A stretch of DNA of 7,740 bases, taken from positions 1 through 7,740 of the forward strand of contig CAMORE010000096.1 in the NCBI GenBank assembly GCA_946623365.1, read 5' to 3'. This DNA is from an uncultured Acinetobacter sp. (GTDB lineage Bacteria > Cyanobacteriota > Vampirovibrionia > Gastranaerophilales > Gastranaerophilaceae). Every line of letters starts with the position of its first letter. Position 1 is the stretch's first letter. A model generated the notes under the pieces. It searched no databases. It was given only the letters and a program-made list of their open reading frames with translations, and had not been told where the DNA came from. Shown here piece after piece: positions 1-5,888 of the stretch. The translations under genes and the position numbers were made by a program.

Positions 1-24
1 GAAATAAAGAAACAAAAGAAAGTA
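1..24 (-). repeat. Partial arm of a palindromic dispersed repeat, cut by the window edge
   Basis: This purine-rich stretch starts GAAATAAAGA and ends AAAGTA. It matches the reverse complement of the loop and left arm of the large palindrome at 7594-7644 at 19 of 24 ungapped positions, with the first ten identical. It lies on the same side of the 81-108 hairpin as expected if a second, inverted copy of the same composite repeat starts outside the window. The low complexity makes the match weaker than its length suggests; the neighbouring exact 28-bp match is the main support. Confidence 0.45.
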
Positions 25-80
25 AGTTAACAAAAAACAAGTTATTACGTATAACTAATAGCGATGAATAAAAAAGTATA

Positions 81-108
81 ATGCAACAAAATATGTTTTT
101 TGTTGCAT
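81..108 (-). repeat. 28-bp hairpin repeat, copy 1 (inverted relative to copy 2)
   Basis: The arms ATGCAACAAAA (81-91) and TTTTGTTGCAT (98-108) pair perfectly around a 6-nt loop, and A80-T109 adds a twelfth pair. The whole 28 bp is the exact reverse complement of 7559-7586; the asymmetric loop fixes the orientation. No U-tract follows directly on the plus strand. On the minus strand a T-run follows after a few bases, so weak terminator function for minus-strand transcription cannot be excluded. It is assigned as a dispersed repeat. Confidence 0.8.
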
Positions 109-314
109 TTATGGAAATAACTGTTTGATAAGTATAATTAAAATGAATATTAGCAAATTTGCTCTCTACAACAAAAAAGAATAAGCGACTAATATCACGT
201 TTTTTCAAGAGGTAATCACAAATTTTATAAACTTTATTTTTTTATCAAAATAATTTTACTGACATTTTATAATGGTTCAGGTACGTTAAGTATTGTAAAC
301 TTTTTAAATAATGC
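109..314. other. AT-rich non-coding stretch
   Basis: No ORF with a ribosome-binding site or recognisable protein is present on either strand. Several TATAAT-like hexamers occur (133-138, 268-273), but none has a good -35 at 16-18 bp, so they are as expected from base composition. The stretch lies upstream of the HU promoter and may act only as AT-rich upstream DNA. Confidence 0.6.
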
Positions 315-342
315 TTGCAATAATAACAAAAATATGTATAAT
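315..342 (+). promoter_or_regulatory. Sigma-70-type promoter for the HU gene
   Basis: TTGCAA (315-320) and a consensus TATAAT (337-342) are separated by 16 bp, with AT-rich sequence upstream. Transcription would start near 349-350, leaving a leader of about 150 nt before the HU start codon. This is the strongest promoter-like sequence upstream of HU. Confidence 0.75.
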
Positions 343-349
343 AGAGAGC

Positions 350-500
350 ATAGAGGGTCAAACACTTGTAAAAGTGGGACAGAGAGGATTTAAGAAAACT
401 TAAGAGCTTGACTGGCAAGCGATTGAGTTGTTATTCATCTGACTACCATAAATCAAGTAATTACCCCCAAAGTAGTACAAAAGTGTATAGGAGATTTATC
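350..500 (+). promoter_or_regulatory. Long structured 5' leader of the HU mRNA
   Basis: Three small hairpins follow one another: CACTT/AAGTG (363-367 with 372-376) capped by a GUAA GNRA-type loop and extended by GTC/GAC (357-359 with 378-380); TTAAG/CTTAA (390-394 with 399-403, loop AAAA); and GCTTG/CAAGC (406-410 with 416-420). A further ACTAC/GTAGT pairing (442-446 with 472-476) lies nearer the start codon. I do not recognise a known riboswitch. The leader may control HU synthesis or mRNA stability. Individual stems are only 5 bp, so chance pairing is possible. Confidence 0.4.
489..494 (+). promoter_or_regulatory. Ribosome-binding site that fixes the HU start
   Basis: AGGAGA ends 6 nt before the ATG at 501. 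It rules out the longer reading frame starting at the TTG at 408, whose extra 31 residues have no resemblance to HU. Confidence 0.85.
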
Positions 501-773
501 ATGAACAAAGAAGAATTAGTAAAAGAAATTTCTAAGAAAACAAAACTTTCTCAAAAAATTTCATCTGATGTATTATCAGCTACTTTAGAAATCATCCAAA
601 AAACTGTTGCTAAAGGTAAAAAAGTAACTTTAGTTGGTTTTGGTACTTGGGAAGCTCGTAAGAGAGCTGCTAGAATCGGCAGAAACCCACAAACAGGTAA
701 AGAACTTAAGATTGCTGCTAAGACAGTTCCTGCTTTCTCAGCTGGTAAATCATTCAAAGAACTTGTAAAATAG
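501..773 (+). CDS. hup: HU-family histone-like DNA-binding protein
   Basis: The 90-residue product has the standard length of a bacterial HU. It is a nucleoid protein that binds and bends DNA as a dimer, without strong sequence specificity. The N-terminal helical half (MNKEELVKEI...) is followed by the beta-saddle signature GFGTW (46-50) and the DNA-binding arm R58-I-G-R-N-P-Q-T-G66. The arm includes the intercalating proline at 63, and the C-terminus (PAFSAGKSFKELV) is typical. A good Shine-Dalgarno site fixes the start. The gene has its own promoter, a long leader and its own terminator, so it is monocistronic. Codons such as GCT, GGT, ACT and GTT dominate, as expected for an abundant protein. 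IHF is less likely because the sequence is closest to canonical HU. gyrB follows on the same strand, a functionally related neighbour. Confidence 0.96.
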   Translation: MNKEELVKEISKKTKLSQKISSDVLSATLEIIQKTVAKGKKVTLVGFGTWEARKRAARIGRNPQTGKELKIAAKTVPAFSAGKSFKELVK

Positions 774-790
774 TTTTAAAATGAATTTGA

Positions 791-828
791 AATGGCCTTT
801 TGCTTCAATAAGCAAAAGGCCATTTTTT
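791..828 (+). terminator. Intrinsic terminator of the HU gene
   Basis: A perfect 15-bp stem (791-805 with 810-824, core ATGGCCTTTTGCTT) closes a CAAT tetraloop and runs directly into six Ts (823-828). It lies 18 bp after the HU stop codon and separates HU from gyrB transcription. Confidence 0.95.
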
Positions 829-864
829 ATTTATAATATTTTGTTAAATATTTTAACATCGAAT

Positions 865-894
865 TTTACATTTTATTTGTTTTTATGGTACAAT
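865..894 (+). promoter_or_regulatory. Extended -10 promoter for gyrB
   Basis: TTTACA (865-870) is followed after 18 bp by TACAAT (889-894), preceded by TGg (886-888), an extended -10 element. The predicted start near 901 gives a leader of about 73 nt to the gyrB ATG. It lies downstream of the HU terminator, so gyrB is transcribed independently. Confidence 0.7.
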
Positions 895-973
895 ACATAC
901 ATAGAAGGGATTAGCAGGGGATAGTGAATTAATTTTTAACTGTTAACCGGAATTTGACAAGTGAGGGGGATAA

Positions 974-3406
974 ATGACACAAAGTTATGATGCTAGTAAT
1001 ATACGTGTATTAGAAGGACTGGAAGCAGTAAGACTACGTCCGGGTATGTATATCGGTTCGACTTCTCAACGAGGCTTACATCACTGTATTTATGAAATTG
1101 TTGATAATTCAATTGATGAATCTTTAGCAGGGTATTGTACCGAGATACACGTAACCATAAACAAAGATAACAGTGTAACCGTTGAAGATAACGGACGCGG
1201 AATCCCCGTAGACATAAAGCAAGATTCAGGCAAGTCAGCATTAGAAATTGTGCATACTGTTCTTCACGCAGGCGGCAAGTTTGGTGACGGTGGTTATAAA
1301 GTATCAGGTGGTTTGCATGGTGTTGGTGCTTCCGTTGTAAATGCTTTATCCGAAAAAATGGTTGTTGAGGTTTCTCGTGATGGTTATGTATGGAAGCAGT
1401 CATACCTAAGAGGTGAACCGACTTCACAAGTCGAAAAAACTGTTCCTACTACAAAAACCGGTACAAAATCTACATTTTGGTTAGACCCTGAAATATTTAC
1501 TGAAACAACTGAAATTGATGTGGATGTAGTAGCTACAAGATTGCGTGAAATGGCATTTTTAAATAAAGGTTTAAAAATTATTCTTCATGATTTAAAAGGT
1601 AATAAAGATGAAACTTTTCACTACGAAGGTGGAATCGGTTCTTATGTTGCTTTTTTAAATCAAAATAAGACTGTAATGTTTGAAGAACCTATTTATATGG
1701 ATAAAACCGTAGATAAAGTAAGAGTTGAGGTTGCAATGCAATATACCGATTCATACAACGAATCTATTTTATCCTTTGCAAATAATATTAATACACACCA
1801 GGGCGGTACTCACCTGACCGGCTTCAGAAACGCAATTACACGTGTTTTGAATGATTATGCAAGAGCAAATAAAATTCTTAAGGATTCCGAACAGAACTTG
1901 TCGGGTGATGATGTTAGAGAAGGTTTAACGGCAATAGTTTCCGTAAAAATTGAAAATCCTGAATTTGAAGGTCAAACAAAGGAAAAGCTCGGTAACTCTG
2001 AGGTAATGGGTTGTGTTCAGGATGTTGTAAAAGAAAAATTGCAAGAATGGTTGGAGTTTAATCCTAAGCTTGCAAGATTAATTATTGAAAAAACTCTTCA
2101 GGCTCAAAGGGCAAGAGAGGCTGCAAGAAAAGCAAGAGAATTAACAAGAAGAAAATCTGTGCTTGAAAATTCTACACTCCCTGGGAAACTTGCAGATTGT
2201 TCAAATAGAGAACCTGAAAAATGTGAAATATTCATTGTAGAGGGAGATTCTGCCGGCGGCTCAGCAAAACAAGGCAGAAATAGAATGTTTCAAGCGATAT
2301 TACCGCTTAGAGGTAAGATATTAAACGTAGAAAAAGCCAGATTAGATAAAATATATGCAAATAATGAAATTCAATCAATGGTGCAGGCTTTTGGTATAAC
2401 TATAAGTAAGAATGAAGATGAATTTAACCTTGACAAACTTCGTTATCATAAAATTATAATAATGACCGATGCCGATGTTGACGGTGCTCATATCAGAACA
2501 TTATTATTAACATTCTTCTTCCGTTATGCAAAACCGCTTATTGAAAACGGTTATGTCTACATCGCGCAACCTCCTTTATTTAAGGTTACTCAAGGAAAGA
2601 CTTCAGAATATTTATATGATGAACATGCTCTTGATAAAATGCTTAAAGAGCGCGGTATTAAATCTTTGAGTTTATCTGATAAAACAAAATCTAAAGTAAA
2701 ATCGGGTGATGAATTAGCAGAGCTGATTGCTAATATGTCTACGTATTATAAAGCGTATAATAATCCTATTTTAAACATTATTCCTTCCGTTGTTTTGCGC
2801 GGTTTAATACGTTCTGATGTAAAAGCAGAAGATTTTACTGATCAAGCTAAAATGACTGAAGTAGTTGAATATTTAACACATTATCTTCAGGACCATGCTG
2901 AAAATTATAATGTCACAGAAGCTAAGAATTATAAAGTAGAACTCAAGTACAGTCCTGATGTTGCAAGATATGCAATCCAGTTGGAACTGTTTGAAAATGA
3001 ACATGAAATGATTACGGCAAACATTATTAAGTCTAATGAATTCAAACGTCTTAAATCAGCTTATCCGCTCATAAGAGATTACTTGATTGAAGAAGAAGAA
3101 AAATTAATTCTTGAAAGTGAAAATGGTGAAGTTGATATTACTTCTTTTGAACAGTTGCAAAAGATTGTTGATGACAGAGGTCAAAAAGGGCTTCAAATTC
3201 AGAGATTTAAAGGTCTTGGAGAAATGATGCCGCAGCAATTGTGGGAAACGACAATGGATCCTGAGACAAGAACATTATTAAAAGTAAATCTGGAAGATGC
3301 AATGATGTGTGACCAGTTATTTGATGTTCTTATGGGTGACAAGGTTGAACCCAGAAGAGAATTCATTGAAGCAAATGCTGTGTATGCTACTAATATAGAT
3401 ACATAA
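974..3406 (+). CDS. gyrB: DNA gyrase subunit B, long (insert-containing) form
   Basis: GyrB is the ATPase subunit of the A2B2 gyrase that introduces negative supercoils. The GHKL ATPase domain shows E41/N45 in EIVDNS, D72 in EDNGRGIP and the glycine loop GGLHGVGAS (112-120). The transducer domain carries QTKEKLG (334-340). The TOPRIM domain has EGDSAGGS starting at E423, PLRGKILNVEKA, and D499/D501/D503 in DADVDGAH. The C-terminal tail has QRFKGLGEMMPQQLW from 743 and a normal end near 800. At 810 residues it carries roughly 170 extra residues (about 545-735) between TOPRIM and tail, as in E. coli GyrB (804) and unlike short forms of about 640. D425 and R446 occupy the E. coli D426/K447 drug-resistance positions and look wild-type. 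Topo IV ParE is less likely given the match to GyrB motifs. Start: ATG with GAGGGGG just upstream. gyrA is not in the window. Confidence 0.97.
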   Translation: MTQSYDASNIRVLEGLEAVRLRPGMYIGSTSQRGLHHCIYEIVDNSIDESLAGYCTEIHVTINKDNSVTVEDNGRGIPVDIKQDSGKSALEIVHTVLHAGGKFGDGGYKVSGGLHGVGASVVNALSEKMVVEVSRDGYVWKQSYLRGEPTSQVEKTVPTTKTGTKSTFWLDPEIFTETTEIDVDVVATRLREMAFLNKGLKIILHDLKGNKDETFHYEGGIGSYVAFLNQNKTVMFEEPIYMDKTVDKVRVEVAMQYTDSYNESILSFANNINTHQGGTHLTGFRNAITRVLNDYARANKILKDSEQNLSGDDVREGLTAIVSVKIENPEFEGQTKEKLGNSEVMGCVQDVVKEKLQEWLEFNPKLARLIIEKTLQAQRAREAARKARELTRRKSVLENSTLPGKLADCSNREPEKCEIFIVEGDSAGGSAKQGRNRMFQAILPLRGKILNVEKARLDKIYANNEIQSMVQAFGITISKNEDEFNLDKLRYHKIIIMTDADVDGAHIRTLLLTFFFRYAKPLIENGYVYIAQPPLFKVTQGKTSEYLYDEHALDKMLKERGIKSLSLSDKTKSKVKSGDELAELIANMSTYYKAYNNPILNIIPSVVLRGLIRSDVKAEDFTDQAKMTEVVEYLTHYLQDHAENYNVTEAKNYKVELKYSPDVARYAIQLELFENEHEMITANIIKSNEFKRLKSAYPLIRDYLIEEEEKLILESENGEVDITSFEQLQKIVDDRGQKGLQIQRFKGLGEMMPQQLWETTMDPETRTLLKVNLEDAMMCDQLFDVLMGDKVEPRREFIEANAVYATNIDT

Positions 3407-3482
3407 ATTGATTCAAAAAGAAAAGAGTGCCTAAAAAGTCCAAAATTGCGACATTAAAATTATAAAAGTTGTGTGGCATTCA

Positions 3483-3550
3483 TTTGCCTCTTGCTTACGC
3501 TGTTTTAGAATTTTTTCTGAGTACGGAAGAGGAGAGCGGAAGTTGGCAAA
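3483..3550. repeat. Imperfect palindrome in the gap after gyrB
   Basis: TTTGCC (3483-3488) pairs with GGCAAA (3545-3550), CTT (3490-3492) with AAG (3540-3542), and further short pairings lead to an inner hairpin TTAGAA/TTCTGA (3505-3510 with 3515-3520, loop TTTT, one G-U pair). CCTCTT/AAGAGG (3487-3492 with 3527-3532) is an alternative pairing. It may be a decayed repeat or a weak terminator for gyrB. No clean intrinsic terminator and no gene is visible in 3407-3618. Confidence 0.3.
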
Positions 3551-3618
3551 AATAATTTTTATATGTTTTATACTATTTAGTAATTAATAAAACTTATTTA
3601 CAGGATTTCTAACAATAT

Positions 3619-5184
3619 ATGAATGTCTCACCGGTTGATAATATTTATTATAATAAAACTTCATTTAAAGCAAAAATCCCGAATTTAGATATTTTTTTTA
3701 ATTCAAAAAATATTCAGGCACAATTAAAACAAATAGAGTCCTCGGGAGATGACACTAAGAAACTTTTTGCCGGATTATCAGCTCTTGCAACATCAGCAAT
3801 AGCAGGCTTAGTTCTTATGGCTGAAAATAATAAAGACGTAAAAACATTAGCTGATAATGCATTAAAAGAATTTGGTTTAAATAATACGGATGAGCTTATA
3901 AAAACAGTTACAAGATTTACTAAAGAGTTTGAAATACCGGATGAGCTTGATTATACACAATTGTTCAACGAAAACCCTGACAGAAATACTTATTTAGCAA
4001 TTACATCAAAGTACTTTCCGAATTTAAACGAAAAATATGAAGCAATGCTTGTAAAATCTCTAAAGGAGCCTGATAATGAGAGAAATATTCAGGTATTAGG
4101 TACTCTGGAAACCATATTCAGCGTTTTGACTAAGGATAAAGATAGTTTAAAATACAAAAAAAACTATTTCAGTGTATTAGACGGCAAATATAATTCCTGC
4201 ATAGAAGAAGTTTGTGACAATTTTAATTCTACTGTATTAGGCGGAAATACTCCTATGGAATATTTGACAATGCTTAATAATGAACGTTTTACAAAAGAAG
4301 AAATAATAAATTGGGCGAATGCGGGTAATATTAGTTTGAAAGAATTTTTACTGGTAAGGGATTTAAATGGTGAATCATTAACAAATATTAGCAATTTAAA
4401 ATCAAAAAATAATAATTTTGAAATTACAAAGTTTATTCTTACTGAAAACAAAGTTTTAACTCAAAAAAAATATATTTTTCAAATGAAATTTAAAGAAGGT
4501 ACTGATTTAAAAGATAAATTAAGTACTATTTCAAAATTCCATGAAGCTATATACGGTCCGATATATTTAAGTGGTGCAAAGGATTTTAATGATGAGTATT
4601 TGTTACAAGATATTGTAACTGAAATATCTGAATATATTTTAAAAGATCAAAGGTACGAATCATTATATAATTTCATGAAATACGCAGCACCGGAACTGGT
4701 ATCAAAATTTCAATATACGAGTCAAGAGATACAACTTTTACCAAAAGAGCATCCGGCTATTAAAGAACTTAAAAAGATTAGCAATGATTATATTTTAAAT
4801 CTGGATTTTTCATCAAAAAAAATGAACGATTTATGTAATTTAATTAGTGATGATGCAATGTTTGAAGGTTTATTACAATCACGTCATGCAAGATTGAGAT
4901 TTTTGACCAGAATCGTTCTAAAAGACAATCCTGACTCTGATATATATGAAGCATGTAAAGAAAAAATGAAGGACTTAAAAGACGCATTGGATACAGGGTT
5001 AGATAAGTATTACTATTTTTGTTTTATTAATACCAGAGGTCTTGCCCCTCGATTCTTTTTAAATAATACCAAAATCGGAAATTTTGTAAAAGTTACGTTA
5101 AACAGAAACGGATGTATTCATACTATATTTGAAGATGCAAAAAAAGTTGAAAAATTTGATACAGATATTAATCAGAAAAAATAA
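3619..5184 (+). CDS. Uncharacterised 521-residue protein with N-terminal SFKAKIP tag and a possible C-terminal BECR-type RNase domain
   Basis: I do not recognise the full-length protein. Residues 1-21 form a tag-like leader ending S15-F-K-A-K-I-P21, with no Sec signal. A hydrophobic Gly/Ala-rich segment (about 49-68, LFAGLSALATSAIAGLVLMA) could insert in a membrane or pack in a helix. Residues 70-400 are polar, Lys/Glu/Asn-rich and probably mostly helical. At the C-terminus, H423-A-R-L-R427-F-L-T-R431-I matches the H-x3-R-x3-R-[GI] spacing known from DUF4258 and related barnase/EndoU/colicin/RelE (BECR) nucleases. It is followed about 60 residues later by a strand V490-K-V-T-L ending in I500-H-T-I. 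That assignment is an inference from pattern, not a proven homology. The start ATG has only a distant AGGA (3602-3605), so translation may be weak. The gene stands alone on its strand, and no candidate immunity gene follows in the same direction. It overlaps the phosphatase gene by 17 bp at the 3' end. Confidence 0.85.
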   Translation: MNVSPVDNIYYNKTSFKAKIPNLDIFFNSKNIQAQLKQIESSGDDTKKLFAGLSALATSAIAGLVLMAENNKDVKTLADNALKEFGLNNTDELIKTVTRFTKEFEIPDELDYTQLFNENPDRNTYLAITSKYFPNLNEKYEAMLVKSLKEPDNERNIQVLGTLETIFSVLTKDKDSLKYKKNYFSVLDGKYNSCIEEVCDNFNSTVLGGNTPMEYLTMLNNERFTKEEIINWANAGNISLKEFLLVRDLNGESLTNISNLKSKNNNFEITKFILTENKVLTQKKYIFQMKFKEGTDLKDKLSTISKFHEAIYGPIYLSGAKDFNDEYLLQDIVTEISEYILKDQRYESLYNFMKYAAPELVSKFQYTSQEIQLLPKEHPAIKELKKISNDYILNLDFSSKKMNDLCNLISDDAMFEGLLQSRHARLRFLTRIVLKDNPDSDIYEACKEKMKDLKDALDTGLDKYYYFCFINTRGLAPRFFLNNTKIGNFVKVTLNRNGCIHTIFEDAKKVEKFDTDINQKK

Positions 5185-5803
5185 ATTCTTCAGTGTTATT
5201 TGTGTCATCCAAAATTAGTGCACAAAGTTTTGCGTATGGATACTTTCCGCATCCTAAATCAATGCCGATTTTATCATCATCAATATATGGTTTGTCAAAT
5301 TCAGTGTGACCAAAAATTATTTTCTGGGGTAAATTATGTTTAGAATATATAAATTTTCCCCTAATGTAAACTAAATCTGTTTCGGATTGAGATTCTAAAT
5401 CATAATCAGGGTTTATTCCGGCATGAACGAATAAATATTTATCGGTTAAATAATAAAATTGCAGATTTCTAAAGAATTCGCCATGCGTTTCTAATATATT
5501 ATTGAATCCTCCGTAGCTTCTTTCCGTTGCAGGTCCTCCATAATTATCAAAAAGCCATTGATAATAATCGTCGTTTGAAGCGTGCAGCATAGCGTATTCA
5601 TGAGAACCGATGAGATATATACACTTATTTGTATTTGATTGCTCAATTATTCTATTTACAACACCTTTTGAATCAGGTCCCCTATCTATATAATCGCCCA
5701 TAAATACAAATATATCTTCGGGATAAATTTGTATTTTAGAAAGTAAATTTTCGAGTTTTTCAAGTTCACCATGAATATCGGTTATTGCAATATATCTAGA
5801 CAT
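5168..5803 (-). CDS. PPP-type metallophosphoesterase (Ser/Thr phosphatase / ApaH-like)
   Basis: A 211-residue calcineurin-like phosphoesterase of the bacterial PrpA / lambda-phosphatase / ApaH group. Visible metal-site motifs are D9-I-H11-G, G36-D-Y-I-D40-R41-G, G66-S-H68-E69, H127 (FVHAG) and H166 (FGHTE). R148 in YIRGKF fits the substrate-binding arginine of lambda phosphatase. The third motif is normally GNHE; here the metal-ligand Asn is Ser67, encoded by TCT. Substrate is unknown: phosphoprotein or dinucleoside tetraphosphate are both possible. No signal peptide, so it is likely cytoplasmic. The ATG at 5803 is chosen because GGAG lies 6 nt upstream; an upstream GTG at 5830 lies inside or before the predicted promoter. 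It is transcribed divergently from the HNH-like gene by an overlapping promoter. Its 3' end lies inside the end of the 521-residue protein gene. Confidence 0.93.
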   Translation of the reverse strand: MSRYIAITDIHGELEKLENLLSKIQIYPEDIFVFMGDYIDRGPDSKGVVNRIIEQSNTNKCIYLIGSHEYAMLHASNDDYYQWLFDNYGGPATERSYGGFNNILETHGEFFRNLQFYYLTDKYLFVHAGINPDYDLESQSETDLVYIRGKFIYSKHNLPQKIIFGHTEFDKPYIDDDKIGIDLGCGKYPYAKLCALILDDTNNTEEFIFSD

Positions 5804-5809
5804 AAAAAT

Positions 5810-5813
5810 CTCC
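5810..5813 (-). promoter_or_regulatory. Ribosome-binding site that fixes the phosphatase start
   Basis: Read on the minus strand, GGAG is followed by 6 nt and the ATG at 5803. With transcription predicted to begin near 5814, the site sits almost at the mRNA 5' end, giving a leader of only about 11 nt. Confidence 0.75.
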
Positions 5814-5820
5814 GATAAGA

Positions 5821-5849
5821 ATTGTATCACAATATTGCAGTGTTTTCAA
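5821..5849 (-). promoter_or_regulatory. Extended -10 promoter for the phosphatase gene
   Basis: On the minus strand, TTGAAA (5849-5844) and TACAAT (5826-5821) are spaced 17 bp apart, with TGa directly before the -10 hexamer. It is interleaved with the plus-strand promoter at 5835-5863. Confidence 0.75.
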
Positions 5850-5863
5850 AAGTTTGATATTAT
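5835..5863 (+). promoter_or_regulatory. Extended -10 promoter for the HNH-like gene and its downstream partner
   Basis: TTGCAG (5835-5840) and TATTAT (5858-5863) are spaced 17 bp apart, with TGa directly before the -10. Transcription would begin near 5870. The TTG at 5835, the formal start of the longest reading frame, is thus part of the -35 box and cannot be the start codon. Confidence 0.75.
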
Positions 5864-5888
5864 AGAAGCAGAAACAAGAATAGTAACT

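Noticed and set aside
81..108. Hairpin 81-108 as an intrinsic terminator for a gene left of the window
   Set aside because: Only TTTATGG follows on the plus strand, and an exact inverted copy at 7559-7586 points to a dispersed repeat instead.
143..184. 13-codon frame starting ATG AAT ATT (MNISKFALYN...)
   Set aside because: No Shine-Dalgarno, no stem or context typical of a leader peptide, and too short to judge; its similarity to tag-like starts is probably chance.
408..500. 31-residue N-terminal extension of HU from a TTG
   Set aside because: The extension has no HU-like sequence, and the ATG at 501 has a strong Shine-Dalgarno and gives the standard 90-residue HU.
551..757. Minus-strand frame inside the HU gene
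   Set aside because: Lies entirely within a well-supported gene and has no recognisable product or ribosome-binding site.
993..1427. 144-codon minus-strand frame inside gyrB
   Set aside because: Shadow of gyrB; the product is His/Leu-rich low-quality sequence without motifs.
3543..3574. Promoter for the 521-residue protein (TTGGCA and TATACT)
   Set aside because: The spacer is 20 bp and no extended -10 is present; below the standard of the other promoters here.
4164..4451. 95-codon minus-strand frame inside the 521-residue protein gene
   Set aside because: Shadow frame; its hydrophobic residues come from antisense of Lys/Asn-rich codons.
5835..5888. TTG start extending the HNH-like protein by 18 residues
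   Set aside because: The TTG is the first three bases of the predicted -35 box and lies upstream of the predicted transcription start.
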